Shown here one piece after another: positions 26,801 through 41,739 of a stretch of DNA of 64,000 bases. The DNA is taken from positions 3,366,001-3,430,000 of the forward strand of contig BSDZ01000011.1 in assembly GCA_030268105.1 (NCBI GenBank). Direction: 5' to 3'. This stretch comes from Volvox africanus. Lineage: Eukaryota; Chlorophyta; Chlorophyceae; Chlamydomonadales; Volvocaceae. Below the pieces are notes generated by a model. It saw nothing but the letters and a program-made list of their open reading frames with translations. It was not told the DNA's origin and did no database searches. Numbering within the stretch: position 1 is the first letter of the stretch; every line of letters starts with the position of its first letter. The translations under genes were made by a program, and so were the position numbers.

Positions 26801-29800
26801 AACACGCCAACCGCCTTACCTTTATCATGCAGTTGTCCTTCTCCATGGCTTGCACCTGCAGGGCCGTGTCCTGCACGATCTTCTCCTGCCTCACCATCTT
26901 CGCTCTCAGAAAGTCGAGCTCAAAGTCCTTGTTTTCCAGCTCCACCCGGAACTCCTGACCCTCCTGCTCGTTCCTCCTAGCGAAAGCCTTCAGCTTCGAG
27001 CGCATATCCTCCTCTCTTGCCTGCGTGTTGATGGACCCAGCAGATGTGTACAACCATGCACTTCAGGAACGACGTTTTCAATACACATGCATGGCTAGGC
27101 GTGGCTGCATACGTACATGTCAAGCCCGTTCCCTCGCGGCGCGGCCCCCTCACCTTCCATTCGTTGTTCTCCTTGTGCAGCATTTTGATCGTAGACTTCG
27201 CCGCCTGGAGGTCCATGGCCAGCTGCGCAGACTTCGCCGCCTCCATGGTGGCCGCCTCCATGGCGGCCTGCACCTCCTGCCGCAACTTCTCCGTGGTCAC
27301 TACCTCGGTCTTCAGCTTGGAGAGTGCACAGGCCGCCTTCGCCTCCGCGGTGCAGACCCGGGCCTGCGCATCAGTCCTGATGACCTCTTCCTTGACCTGC
27401 GGCAAGGCAAAAGGACGACCACATGGGTTCATCAAGTTGCGAGAGTGCCACCTGTCATCTAAATAAATGAATAAATATTTATATAAACACTTAATACACA
27501 TATCGCACATCCTTGCCCATTGGTACGCACCCTTGCAAGGCCGCCCGCAAGGAGACTCACCCGCCATTGGCTTCGCTCCTGCTGGGCGACCTGCTCTGCG
27601 CTCCTCAGACGTGAAGTCAGCATGGACACCTGCTGCTCATGGTCCGCCTGAAGCACCCGCACGTTGGCCTCCGCGAGCTGCGTCTGCTGCTGCAGCGCTG
27701 CCATCTGCAGCTGCAGCACCTCCGTCCGCTGGCCTGCTGCCGCAAGGGCCTCCTCACTGCTTGCCTGCAGCGCCTCAATGACCGTCTTCAGGGTCCCCAC
27801 TTCAACCTCCAACCTCGACTGAAGCCGCCACGCTGAGGTGACGCGCTGTTGGAACCAGGGCAACTCGACCTTCGCAATGAACGGGACGGGGGAGGGTGAA
27901 GACAGCGTTAGTGAATCATCATCAGCCCGCCCCTCGATCAAAGAAACGAATAACCCCACAGCATCAGGCCCCCTGCTCTCCTCTGCTGGCTGAGGGTCCA
28001 GCTCCCAACCCCGCCGCTGTACACCCCCGCGCCCCCATGTGCCCTCGCTCTCACCTTAGCCTTATAGGCCAGCTGCTGCAACTTCTTGTTGCCGATTGGG
28101 AGCGTGTACCTCACACGCAAAGGAGCCATCTCCTGACGACACAAGGAAGGGCAGACAAGTGGACTGGTTATATGCACGAGCAGCAGGCGGCATAAGAACG
28201 ATAAAAACCCGGATGATCCACGTGCAGACCAAGATAAGGATAGAAATCATCACGCGCCCATCGCGCGCTGTCGCACCCATCGTCCCCAACCACCATGCAC
28301 TCGGCAGATGCGCTTGTGATACTCGTGCGTCGTCACCGCTCCCATCATCTGGCAACAGTGTTCCTAATGTGCATATATATGTGTGCACATGTATGTGTAT
28401 ATTCATATATTGCTCGAGTGCAGCCACGCTTGCAGTCAGCCAGCAGCTTCGATTTAGTTAATGACTCGATCAGCAGCAGCGGGCGAAGAGGCTTACCTCG
28501 AGCGAGCAAAACAAGACACCTTCAGCACCGGTACTCGGCAACCTCCGTCCGTCAGCAACCTCGCTCAAAGGTTGTGACGTGTATAAGGACGATGAAGTCT
28601 TGAGTCAATACCCTATAATGAAAAAAAAAGGAACAACAGCCATCACATATGGCCCCGATGCCGAGGAATAAAGGTCCCACGGTACGCACATACACACACA
28701 GAGGCAGGAGCGGCGTCCCAACACCACAACGCACGTTGCCCAAGCAAATCGTGCGTATTCTGTCTGATACCGCACATACTTTGCGCGTAAGCAGCAGAAG
28801 TCAGCCACAATGCAGTATGCTGCAAGTGCGGGGGTAACTTATGATTTGGCGAAGCTAAGCAAGCGCAGGGATGCCGCTCCAGCCTCGACTTGCTAGCTTG
28901 CGCATCCCGCGCGCATCCCGGCTTCCAGCCGCGTAATAAACAGACACAAAGCCAAGTACAATGCCATCATATCATGTGTGCATTTGTTCCTTTCTTTGCG
29001 TACCTCAAGACGGCACGTTGTGACAAAACACGAAACCTGGTCCGTTGGCTTTGAAGTAGGCTTTGAAGCACCAGAATTCAACGAACTGCAGGCAAATGGT
29101 AAGAGACGGTAAGGTCTATCGTATGTCGCCGAGCTTCGGGCAGTGTGAGTTCCCAAGGCACGGACGACGGTCCGGTCCCAGTGTTCCCCAGCCACTTCAA
29201 CCCATAACATGTTCGTGAAGACAATTTAAATCCCAGTGCAATGGAGGCCGCAAGCTAAGAAAACAACCTTGACAAACAAGGACGAAACCTCGCTCCCCCG
29301 AGCAACCCGGGGTCCCGAGGCGAAACCCAGCAGCAGCCAATATAAACACACTCAACAACAAGCCGCAGTTCAATTCCTCATGTACCTATAAGTTGGATGA
29401 CTCGGAACTTTCCGCAATGTTGGCTGTTGGCTTTATAGGCTGTGAGCCGCCTGAAAATCAACAACCTACATTACAGACATGCAAACTATTTGATCAGTCG
29501 TAGGATCAACATAAGCGATTCCCAAGGCAGAACAGCAGACCAAAAGGTGTACCCGATGCCCGTGCACACTTGGACGGGTCGCACAAAGCCAGTCGATACA
29601 AGACCATCAGCAAGGATGCAGATTGCTTGATCTACTCACCAAGGAAGGGATGCCGCCGCGCAGCCCTCACAATACGACTTTGCTGTAGGAGTTAGAACTT
29701 ACTGGCTGTGCAGTTGGCGAATGCAATAATCCAGGAAACGGATTATCAGTAACAAGCTACACTTGCAACGAAACGTTGTAGTATTGCATATGAATTGGGC

Positions 29801-29831
29801 GACAATGCGCTCTTTATCCCAATCGCTTCCG
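23875..29831. repeat. Tandem unit 5 of the array (5957 bp)
   Basis: Same length and same diagnostic variants as unit 4: octamer at 23912-23922, 4 minisatellite copies at 24403-24434, tgtcgctg variant. I saw no difference from unit 4 by eye. Confidence 0.97.
26256..28129 (-). CDS. Coiled-coil protein, unit 5 copy
   Basis: Exons 28129-28055, 27869-27561, 27396-27154, 27020-26820 and 26678-26256. Predicted protein identical to the unit 1 product; splice sites intact. Confidence 0.75.
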
Positions 29832-32800
29832 CGGTTGTACGTCTTACGGCAACCAGTGCGTCAAGACGAGGGTTTTAGGTTTCATCCACGATATCAGCGC
29901 ATCTCAATACTGACGTTGGCGTAGTTTAATGTATTTTGGGAGTTGGATCCGAAACCTTGCGTCTCGTAGTGGAGGTGTGTACTCATCCATGTTGCGGCCA
30001 TGCACACTCATTAGCCTCCCGCCCATCGCACTCGTTCTTCACATCCCCGCGCCTTTGCTCATCTGCTCCATCGGGAAGGTTTGAAAGCTTTTCCGTTTTC
30101 ACATTCACTCCACTGAGATCCTTTCAATTTTCTGACACTAGTCATCGCCGGTTCCGTCCCCCTCTTCCCCCTCTTTCTGCTGCATCTCGGATGGCCATCA
30201 TCCTCATCATGCCGCACTATACATTTTATAAGTTGTTATTCGTGCATTATCCTCCTGGAATAATCGAATGGCGATTGACCAAGTGGGTTACGGCTCTGTA
30301 CAATCCACCCATTCCGAATCCCAGCCGCACTGCTGTGCCCTACCCGAAATCTCTATGTGTATGGGTGTATGGGTGTATGGGTGTATGTTTCCCCCTCTTC
30401 GTCCCTGATTCCCGCTCCCATGTCATATAAACTGGAGTCATTGCAGGCGGTCGCACCGCCATGCCGCAAGCTTCTGCGCTTAGTTGTGCTAGTGATGAAT
30501 GCCCTTCTTACACCATGCGGTTTAAAATGTTCGGGGGCCGGTGAGAACGAGCACCGACAGGGGATGAGGAACGGAGATCACGGGCCGGAGTCCAGGGTAC
30601 AGAGCACGGGGCACGGGGCACGGAGCCGGTGGCCGATGGCCGGGGTGCGGGGTGCGGGGTGCGAGGTGCAGGGTCCGGGGGACGGGGACAGGGACGGAAA
30701 TGAGGGACGGGGATGAAGTATGCGAGACGGGGAATGGGGAACGAGAGACGGGAGACGGGGGATGAGGGCCTGAGTCCGGGGTCCGGGATCCGGGGTCCAG
30801 GGGCCGAGGACGGGAAACGAGGAACGAGGGACGGGGGAGGGGGCAAGGGGCATGGGAGACGGCGGACGGGAAACGGGGGATGTTCCCACGTGTATGTATA
30901 TGGGTGTGTGTTGTTATTACGAGATTTACACCGATTTGCATCCTTTCTTTCTATCACTTTTCTAACACCACTACGGACAGGGTCCGAAAATGGGGTGACC
31001 AGGCATCCTGTGCCTGCACTGCCAATCCATCCCCTCTCTAGGGGCCTCCGCTTCCTTCTGCCCAGCCTCCATACGCCCACCTTATGGGTGTGTAATAAAA
31101 TAAACGAACAAAGGAATAACCCCACGATCCAGGTGGCAGACATCCATCACTTCACAGCCACCTTCCTTAAATATAGAAACAAGGTCCGCCAATAAAAAAA
31201 CATCAGCACTATCATGAATATCATTATCCCAGTAACGCCACAACTGGGCGCTTGCTTGCTAGGGATAACACGCGAAGAAGAATCTACGTTCCTGTTACGG
31301 ATGAGGGGGGAATCACTATGCTGCAGCTGCAGCAAGTTGCTGAATTGTGTCTCGCCATCAAACAGCCAGTACCTTGGAATTCGACAGCATTCCGCAGCAC
31401 TTCTGAGTCCACAATCCTTTCCCCCATCTTCCCTCGGCGCCTTAATTACTTGGGAAGTGCACGCACGCCATCATTTCTACGAATGAAGTAAAGCACACCC
31501 AGCACGCTAGCTAGCTGTAGGTCCTACTAAAGTATTGACAATGGATGCGGGTTTACCAACCCACCTTGCCAATAATGAACGCACCGTAAAAAGGAAAACC
31601 TAGGAAAAAGCGAAGCTAGCTGCTCATGAAGGAAGTATACATACGGGGAATACGGGGAAAACCAAAACACACACGAATGTTTTAGCATCGAGCTAACTAT
31701 CCTGCTGTATGTCGCTGAATCAAAGGAGTACGAATGAAGCGCTCAAAATGAAAGAGGGCAGGCGTGCGATTGCCACGTCATGAGGCCCTACTCAAACCGC
31801 CTCATCTCGATCATCTGCAGAATCATCTGCTGTTCACCTGCTGCCGGAAGTCCCACTCAGCCTGCCCCCAATACAGAGCAGCGCAGGTGGCATACGAAAC
31901 GTCCTGGCACCAGAAGGCCGCCATCCATAAACGAATTAGCACCCAAGACCTGGGCTAGAGGTGCGGTTGGCATCTCATATCGATCTACCACGAAGCCATC
32001 ATACGGAAATCAGAAAATTACCGGCTGCTGCACAGCAAAAGCCATACTTGTGTGCCACCTACCCATCCCCCCTCGCTCGAGTCTCTCTTGATATATCTTT
32101 TTAATCACCTCGTCCCACGCCTCAGTCCTGATCATGGAGCCCATCCAGAACCCCCCGCCCCCCAAACACGCTGAATTGTCGCGCACTCAGCAAGTATGTA
32201 GTGCTCATCTGCCAGACGTGGGTCTGCTGCAGGCAGCCGTGCCCGTCCGTCCTGCAGCCTGCGACTCGCGACGCCAAAGAGCATCCTTCAGCTCCTCGCA
32301 CCTTCTCGACCAAGACTCATTCACTTCGCGCAGCTCCACCTTCAGGCAGCGGATCTCCTCGCGGCGATCCACTCTAGCCAAGGAGCGCTCCCGGGCGATG
32401 GTGACCTTGGCCTCCACTAGTTGCGCCCGCAGCTCCACATTCTCGGCAGTCGCCTCGGCCCTTATGGACCACGCCGACGCCTTCCCCTCCCACACCTCCG
32501 ACAGCTGAAGCTTCAAGCGCGCCACCATTCTCATGGCGCCATCATAATCCGCCGTGGCATCAGCGGCACGTTTTTCCGTGCAGGTCACGAGATGCTTCAG
32601 GCGGCCAATCTCCTCCGTCAGATTTTCCTGTATGTGGGCAGCAGTGGGTAGGTACATACATACGTGGGTATATCGCAGCAGTTCACAAGGATCAGCGTTA
32701 GGTACACGCATCACATCAGGCCGTGCCGTGCGTCGGGCGGGTACACACAAACACGCCAACCGCCTTACCTTTATCATGCAGTTGTCCTTCTCCATGGCTT

Positions 32801-35780
32801 GCACCTGCAGGGCCGTGTCCTGCACGATCTTCTCCTGCCTCACCATCTTCGCTCTCAGAAAGTCGAGCTCAAAGTCCTTGTTTTCCAGCTCCACCCGGAA
32901 CTCCTGACCCTCCTGCTCGTTCCTCCTAGCGAAAGCCTTCAGCTTCGAGCGCATATCCTCCTCTCTTGCCTGCGTGTTGATGGACCCAGCAGATGTGTAC
33001 AACCATGCACTTCAGGAACGACGTTTTCAATACACATGCATGGCTAGGCGTGGCTGCATACGTACATGTCAAGCCCGTTCCCTCGCGGCGCGGCCCCCTC
33101 ACCTTCCATTCGTTGTTCTCCTTGTGCAGCATTTTGATCGTAGACTTCGCCGCCTGGAGGTCCATGGCCAGCTGCGCAGACTTCGCCGCCTCCATGGTGG
33201 CCGCCTCCATGGCGGCCTGCACCTCCTGCCGCAACTTCTCCGTGGTCACTACCTCGGTCTTCAGCTTGGAGAGTGCACAGGCCGCCTTCGCCTCCGCGGT
33301 GCAGACCCGGGCCTGCGCATCAGTCCTGATGACCTCTTCCTTGACCTGCGGCAAGGCAAAAGGACGACCACATGGGTTCATCAAGTTGCGAGAGTGCCAC
33401 CTGTCATCTAAATAAATGAATAAATATTTATATAAACACTTAATACACATATCGCACATCCTTGCCCATTGGTACGCACCCTTGCAAGGCCGCCCGCAAG
33501 GAGACTCACCCGCCATTGGCTTCGCTCCTGCTGGGCGACCTGCTCTGCGCTCCTCAGACGTGAAGTCAGCATGGACACCTGCTGCTCATGGTCCGCCTGA
33601 AGCACCCGCACGTTGGCCTCCGCGAGCTGCGTCTGCTGCTGCAGCGCTGCCATCTGCAGCTGCAGCACCTCCGTCCGCTGGCCTGCTGCCGCAAGGGCCT
33701 CCTCACTGCTTGCCTGCAGCGCCTCAATGACCGTCTTCAGGGTCCCCACTTCAACCTCCAACCTCGACTGAAGCCGCCACGCTGAGGTGACGCGCTGTTG
33801 GAACCAGGGCAACTCGACCTTCGCAATGAACGGGACGGGGGAGGGTGAAGACAGCGTTAGTGAATCATCATCAGCCCGCCCCTCGATCAAAGAAACGAAT
33901 AACCCCACAGCATCAGGCCCCCTGCTCTCCTCTGCTGGCTGAGGGTCCAGCTCCCAACCCCGCCGCTGTACACCCCCGCGCCCCCATGTGCCCTCGCTCT
34001 CACCTTAGCCTTATAGGCCAGCTGCTGCAACTTCTTGTTGCCGATTGGGAGCGTGTACCTCACACGCAAAGGAGCCATCTCCTGACGACACAAGGAAGGG
34101 CAGACAAGTGGACTGGTTATATGCACGAGCAGCAGGCGGCATAAGAACGATAAAAACCCGGATGATCCACGTGCAGACCAAGATAAGGATAGAAATCATC
34201 ACGCGCCCATCGCGCGCTGTCGCACCCATCGTCCCCAACCACCATGCACTCGGCAGATGCGCTTGTGATACTCGTGCGTCGTCACCGCTCCCATCATCTG
34301 GCAACAGTGTTCCTAATGTGCATATATATGTGTGCACATGTATGTGTATATTCATATATTGCTCGAGTGCAGCCACGCTTGCAGTCAGCCAGCAGCTTCG
34401 ATTTAGTTAATGACTCGATCAGCAGCAGCGGGCGAAGAGGCTTACCTCGAGCGAGCAAAACAAGACACCTTCAGCACCGGTACTCGGCAACCTCCGTCCG
34501 TCAGCAACCTCGCTCAAAGGTTGTGACGTGTATAAGGACGATGAAGTCTTGAGTCAATACCCTATAATGAAAAAAAAAGGAACAACAGCCATCACATATG
34601 GCCCCGATGCCGAGGAATAAAGGTCCCACGGTACGCACATACACACACAGAGGCAGGAGCGGCGTCCCAACACCACAACGCACGTTGCCCAAGCAAATCG
34701 TGCGTATTCTGTCTGATACCGCACATACTTTGCGCGTAAGCAGCAGAAGTCAGCCACAATGCAGTATGCTGCAAGTGCGGGGGTAACTTATGATTTGGCG
34801 AAGCTAAGCAAGCGCAGGGATGCCGCTCCAGCCTCGACTTGCTAGCTTGCGCATCCCGCGCGCATCCCGGCTTCCAGCCGCGTAATAAACAGACACAAAG
34901 CCAAGTACAATGCCATCATATCATGTGTGCATTTGTTCCTTTCTTTGCGTACCTCAAGACGGCACGTTGTGACAAAACACGAAACCTGGTCCGTTGGCTT
35001 TGAAGTAGGCTTTGAAGCACCAGAATTCAACGAACTGCAGGCAAATGGTAAGAGACGGTAAGGTCTATCGTATGTCGCCGAGCTTCGGGCAGTGTGAGTT
35101 CCCAAGGCACGGACGACGGTCCGGTCCCAGTGTTCCCCAGCCACTTCAACCCATAACATGTTCGTGAAGACAATTTAAATCCCAGTGCAATGGAGGCCGC
35201 AAGCTAAGAAAACAACCTTGACAAACAAGGACGAAACCTCGCTCCCCCGAGCAACCCGGGGTCCCGAGGCGAAACCCAGCAGCAGCCAATATAAACACAC
35301 TCAACAACAAGCCGCAGTTCAATTCCTCATGTACCTATAAGTTGGATGACTCGGAACTTTCCGCAATGTTGGCTGTTGGCTTTATAGGCTGTGAGCCGCC
35401 TGAAAATCAACAACCTACATTACAGACATGCAAACTATTTGATCAGTCGTAGGATCAACATAAGCGATTCCCAAGGCAGAACAGCAGACCAAAAGGTGTA
35501 CCCGATGCCCGTGCACACTTGGACGGGTCGCACAAAGCCAGTCGATACAAGACCATCAGCAAGGATGCAGATTGCTTGATCTACTCACCAAGGAAGGGAT
35601 GCCGCCGCGCAGCCCTCACAATACGACTTTGCTGTAGGAGTTAGAACTTACTGGCTGTGCAGTTGGCGAATGCAATAATCCAGGAAACGGATTATCAGTA
35701 ACAAGCTACACTTGCAACGAAACGTTGTAGTATTGCATATGAATTGGGCGACAATGCGCTCTTTATCCCAATCGCTTCCG
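29832..35780. repeat. Tandem unit 6 of the array (5949 bp)
   Basis: Like units 4 and 5, but the minisatellite has lost one more 8-bp repeat (3 copies, 30360-30383), which accounts for the whole length difference. The telomere-like octamer is at 29869-29879. Confidence 0.97.
32205..34078 (-). CDS. Coiled-coil protein, unit 6 copy
   Basis: Exons 34078-34004, 33818-33510, 33345-33103, 32969-32769 and 32627-32205. Predicted protein identical to the unit 1 product. The shortened minisatellite of this unit lies outside the gene. Confidence 0.75.
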
Positions 35781-38700
35781 CGGTTGTACGTCTTACGGCA
35801 ACCAGTGCGTCAAGACGAGGGTTTTAGGTTTCATCCACGATATCAGCGCATCTCAATACTGACGTTGGCGTAGTTTAATGTATTTTGGGAGTTGGATCCG
35901 AAACCTTGCGTCTCGTAGTGGAGGTGTGTACTCATCCATGTTGCGGCCATGCACACTCATTAGCCTCCCGCCCATCGCACTCGTTCTTCACATCCCCGCG
36001 CCTTTGCTCATCTGCTCCATCGGGAAGGTTTGAAAGCTTTTCCGTTTTCACATTCACTCCACTGAGATCCTTTCAATTTTCTGACACTAGTCATCGCCGG
36101 TTCCGTCCCCCTCTTCCCCCTCTTTCTGCTGCATCTCGGATGGCCATCATCCTCATCATGCCGCACTATACATTTTATAAGTTGTTATTCGTGCATTATC
36201 CTCCTGGAATAATCGAATGGCGATTGACCAAGTGGGTTACGGCTCTGTACAATCCACCCATTCCGAATCCCAGCCGCACTGCTGTGCCCTACCCGAAATC
36301 TCTATGTGTATGGGTGTATGGGTGTATGGGTGTATGGGTGTATGTTTCCCCCTCTTCGTCCCTGATTCCCGCTCCCATGTCATATAAACTGGAGTCATTG
36401 CAGGCGGTCGCACCGCCATGCCGCAAGCTTCTGCGCTTAGTTGTGCTAGTGATGAATGCCCTTCTTACACCATGCGGTTTAAAATGTTCGGGGGCCGGTG
36501 AGAACGAGCACCGACAGGGGATGAGGAACGGAGATCACGGGCCGGAGTCCAGGGTACAGAGCACGGGGCACGGGGCACGGAGCCGGTGGCCGATGGCCGG
36601 GGTGCGGGGTGCGGGGTGCGAGGTGCAGGGTCCGGGGGACGGGGACAGGGACGGAAATGAGGGACGGGGATGAAGTATGCGAGACGGGGAATGGGGAACG
36701 AGAGACGGGAGACGGGGGATGAGGGCCTGAGTCCGGGGTCCGGGATCCGGGGTCCAGGGGCCGAGGACGGGAAACGAGGAACGAGGGACGGGGGAGGGGG
36801 CAAGGGGCATGGGAGACGGCGGACGGGAAACGGGGGATGTTCCCACGTGTATGTATATGGGTGTGTGTTGTTATTACGAGATTTACACCGATTTGCATCC
36901 TTTCTTTCTATCACTTTTCTAACACCACTACGGACAGGGTCCGAAAATGGGGTGACCAGGCATCCTGTGCCTGCACTGCCAATCCATCCCCTCTCTAGGG
37001 GCCTCCGCTTCCTTCTGCCCAGCCTCCATACGCCCACCTTATGGGTGTGTAATAAAATAAACGAACAAAGGAATAACCCCACGATCCAGGTGGCAGACAT
37101 CCATCACTTCACAGCCACCTTCCTTAAATATAGAAACAAGGTCCGCCAATAAAAAAACATCAGCACTATCATGAATATCATTATCCCAGTAACGCCACAA
37201 CTGGGCGCTTGCTTGCTAGGGATAACACGCGAAGAAGAATCTACGTTCCTGTTACGGATGAGGGGGGAATCACTATGCTGCAGCTGCAGCAAGTTGCTGA
37301 ATTGTGTCTCGCCATCAAACAGCCAGTACCTTGGAATTCGACAGCATTCCGCAGCACTTCTGAGTCCACAATCCTTTCCCCCATCTTCCCTCGGCGCCTT
37401 AATTACTTGGGAAGTGCACGCACGCCATCATTTCTACGAATGAAGTAAAGCACACCCAGCACGCTAGCTAGCTGTAGGTCCTACTAAAGTATTGACAATG
37501 GATGCGGGTTTACCAACCCACCTTGCCAATAATGAACGCACCGTAAAAAGGAAAACCTAGGAAAAAGCGAAGCTAGCTGCTCATGAAGGAAGTATACATA
37601 CGGGGAATACGGGGAAAACCAAAACACACACGAATGTTTTAGCATCGAGCTAACTATCCTGCTGTATGTCTCGCTGAATCAAAGGAGTACGAATGAAGCG
37701 CTTAAAATGAAAGAGGGCAGGCATGCGATTGCCACGTCATGAGGCCCTACTCAAACCGCCTCATCTCGATCATCTGCAGAATCATCTGCTGTTCACCTGC
37801 TGCCGGAAGTCCCACTCAGCCTGCCCCCAATACAGAGCAGCGCAGGTGGCATACGAAACGTCCTGGCACCAGAAGGCCGCCATCCATAAACGAATTAGCA
37901 CCCAAGACCTGGGCTAGAGGTGCGGTTGGCATCTCATATCGATCTACCACGAAGCCATCATACGGAAATCAGAAAATTACCGGCTGCTGCACAGCAAAAG
38001 CCATACTTGTGTGCCACCTACCCATCCCCCCTCGCTCGAGTCTCTCTTGATATATCTTTTTAATCACCTCGTCCCACGCCTCAGTCCTGATCATGGAGCC
38101 CATCCAGAACCCCCCGCCCCCCAAACACGCTGAATTGTCGCGCACTCAGCAAGTATGTAGTGCTCATCTGCCAGACGTGGGTCTGCTGCAGGCAGCCGTG
38201 CCCGTCCGTCCTGCAGCCTGCGACTCGCGACGCCAAAGAGCATCCTTCAGCTCCTCGCACCTTCTCGACCAAGACTCATTCACTTCGCGCAGCTCCACCT
38301 TCAGGCAGCGGATCTCCTCGCGGCGATCCACTCTAGCCAAGGAGCGCTCCCGGGCGATGGTGACCTTGGCCTCCACTAGTTGCGCCCGCAGCTCCACATT
38401 CTCGGCAGTCGCCTCGGCCCTTATGGACCACGCCGACGCCTTCCCCTCCCACACCTCCGACAGCTGAAGCTTCAAGCGCGCCACCATTCTCATGGCGCCA
38501 TCATAATCCGCCGTGGCATCAGCGGCACGTTTTTCCGTGCAGGTCACGAGATGCTTCAGGCGGCCAATCTCCTCCGTCAGATTTTCCTGTATGTGGGCAG
38601 CAGTGGGTAGGTACATACATACGTGGGTATATCGCAGCAGTTCACAAGGATCAGCGTTAGGTACACGCATCACATCAGGCCGTGCCGTGCGTCGGGCGGG

Positions 38701-41700
38701 TACACACAAACACGCCAACCGCCTTACCTTTATCATGCAGTTGTCCTTCTCCATGGCTTGCACCTGCAGGGCCGTGTCCTGCACGATCTTCTCCTGCCTC
38801 ACCATCTTCGCTCTCAGAAAGTCGAGCTCAAAGTCCTTGTTTTCCAGCTCCACCCGGAACTCCTGACCCTCCTGCTCGTTCCTCCTAGCGAAAGCCTTCA
38901 GCTTCGAGCGCATATCCTCCTCTCTTGCCTGCGTGTTGATGGACCCAGCAGATGTGTACAACCATGCACTTCAGGAACGACGTTTTCAATACACATGCAT
39001 GGCTAGGCGTGGCTGCATACGTACATGTCAAGCCCGTTCCCTCGCGGCGCGGCCCCCTCACCTTCCATTCGTTGTTCTCCTTGTGCAGCATTTTGATCGT
39101 AGACTTCGCCGCCTGGAGGTCCATGGCCAGCTGCGCAGACTTCGCCGCCTCCATGGTGGCCGCCTCCATGGCGGCCTGCACCTCCTGCCGCAACTTCTCC
39201 GTGGTCACTACCTCGGTCTTCAGCTTGGAGAGTGCACAGGCCGCCTTCGCCTCCGCGGTGCAGACCCGGGCCTGCGCATCAGTCCTGATGACCTCTTCCT
39301 TGACCTGCGGCAAGGCAAAAGGACGACCACATGGGTTCATCAAGTTGCGAGAGTGCCACCTGTCATCTAAATAAATGAATAAATATTTATATAAACACTT
39401 AATACACATATCGCACATCCTTGCCCATTGGTACGCACCCTTGCAAGGCCGCCCGCAAGGAGACTCACCCGCCATTGGCTTCGCTCCTGCTGGGCGACCT
39501 GCTCTGCGCTCCTCAGACGTGAAGTCAGCATGGACACCTGCTGCTCATGGTCCGCCTGAAGCACCCGCACGTTGGCCTCCGCGAGCTGCGTCTGCTGCTG
39601 CAGCGCTGCCATCTGCAGCTGCAGCACCTCCGTCCGCTGGCCTGCTGCCGCAAGGGCCTCCTCACTGCTTGCCTGCAGCGCCTCAATGACCGTCTTCAGG
39701 GTCCCCACTTCAACCTCCAACCTCGACTGAAGCCGCCACGCTGAGGTGACGCGCTGTTGGAACCAGGGCAACTCGACCTTCGCAATGAACGGGACGGGGG
39801 AGGGTGAAGACAGCGTTAGTGAATCATCATCAGCCCGCCCCTCGATCAAAGAAACGAATAACCCCACAGCATCAGGCCCCCTGCTCTCCTCTGCTGGCTG
39901 AGGGTCCAGCTCCCAACCCCGCCGCTGTACACCCCCGCGCCCCCATGTGCCCTCGCTCTCACCTTAGCCTTATAGGCCAGCTGCTGCAACTTCTTGTTGC
40001 CGATTGGGAGCGTGTACCTCACACGCAAAGGAGCCATCTCCTGACGACACAAGGAAGGGCAGACAAGTGGACTGGTTATATGCACGAGCAGCAGGCGGCA
40101 TAAGAACGATAAAAACCCGGATGATCCACGTGCAGACCAAGATAAGGATAGAAATCATCACGCGCCCATCGCGCGCTGTCGCACCCATCGTCCCCAACCA
40201 CCATGCACTCGGCAGATGCGCTTGTGATACTCGTGCGTCGTCACCGCTCCCATCATCTGGCAACAGTGTTCCTAATGTGCATATATATGTGTGCACATGT
40301 ATGTGTATATTCATATATTGCTCGAGTGCAGCCACGCTTGCAGTCAGCCAGCAGCTTCGATTTAGTTAATGACTCGATCAGCAGCAGCGGGCGAAGAGGC
40401 TTACCTCGAGCGAGCAAAACAAGACACCTTCAGCACCGGTACTCGGCAACCTCCGTCCGTCAGCAACCTCGCTCAAAGGTTGTGACGTGTATAAGGACGA
40501 TGAAGTCTTGAGTCAATACCCTATAATGAAAAAAAAAGGAACAACAGCCATCACATATGGCCCCGATGCCGAGGAATAAAGGTCCCACGGTACGCACATA
40601 CACACACAGAGGCAGGAGCGGCGTCCCAACACCACAACGCACGTTGCCCAAGCAAATCGTGCGTATTCTGTCTGATACCGCACATACTTTGCGCGTAAGC
40701 AGCAGAAGTCAGCCACAATGCAGTATGCTGCAAGTGCGGGGGTAACTTATGATTTGGCGAAGCTAAGCAAGCGCAGGGATGCCGCTCCAGCCTCGACTTG
40801 CTAGCTTGCGCATCCCGCGCGCATCCCGGCTTCCAGCCGCGTAATAAACAGACACAAAGCCAAGTACAATGCCATCATATCATGTGTGCATTTGTTCCTT
40901 TCTTTGCGTACCTCAAGACGGCACGTTGTGACAAAACACGAAACCTGGTCCGTTGGCTTTGAAGTAGGCTTTGAAGCACCAGAATTCAACGAACTGCAGG
41001 CAAATGGTAAGAGACGGTAAGGTCTATCGTATGTCGCCGAGCTTCGGGCAGTGTGAGTTCCCAAGGCACGGACGACGGTCCGGTCCCAGTGTTCCCCAGC
41101 CACTTCAACCCATAACATGTTCGTGAAGACAATTTAAATCCCAGTGCAATGGAGGCCGCAAGCTAAGAAAACAACCTTGACAAACAAGGACGAAACCTCG
41201 CTCCCCCGAGCAACCCGGGGTCCCGAGGCGAAACCCAGCAGCAGCCAATATAAACACACTCAACAACAAGCCGCAGTTCAATTCCTCATGTACCTATAAG
41301 TTGGATGACTCGGAACTTTCCGCAATGTTGGCTGTTGGCTTTATAGGCTGTGAGCCGCCTGAAAATCAACAACCTACATTACAGACATGCAAACTATTTG
41401 ATCAGTCGTAGGATCAACATAAGCGATTCCCAAGGCAGAACAGCAGACCAAAAGGTGTACCCGATGCCCGTGCACACTTGGACGGGTCGCACAAAGCCAG
41501 TCGATACAAGACCATCAGCAAGGATGCAGATTGCTTGATCTACTCACCAAGGAAGGGATGCCGCCGCGCAGCCCTCACAATACGACTTTGCTGTAGGAGT
41601 TAGAACTTACTGGCTGTGCAGTTGGCGAATGCAATAATCCAGGAAACGGATTATCAGTAACAAGCTACACTTGCAACGAAACGTTGTAGTATTGCATATG

Positions 41701-41739
41701 AATTGGGCGACAATGCGCTCTTTATCCCAATCGCTTCCG
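35781..41739. repeat. Tandem unit 7 of the array (5959 bp), mosaic
   Basis: It has the telomere-like octamer (35818-35828), the 4-copy minisatellite and caccagaagg, like units 4-8. It also has tctcgctg near 37670 and gcaggcatgcg near 37717, like units 1-2, plus a private c-to-t change in gcttaaaatg near 37700. The run of unit 1/2-type alleles is confined to a short segment, which fits gene conversion or unequal exchange. Confidence 0.95.
38164..40037 (-). CDS. Coiled-coil protein, unit 7 copy
   Basis: Exons 40037-39963, 39777-39469, 39304-39062, 38928-38728 and 38586-38164. Predicted protein identical to the unit 1 product. The mosaic segment of unit 7 (about 37660-37730) lies downstream of the stop codon and does not touch the coding exons. 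Confidence 0.75.
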
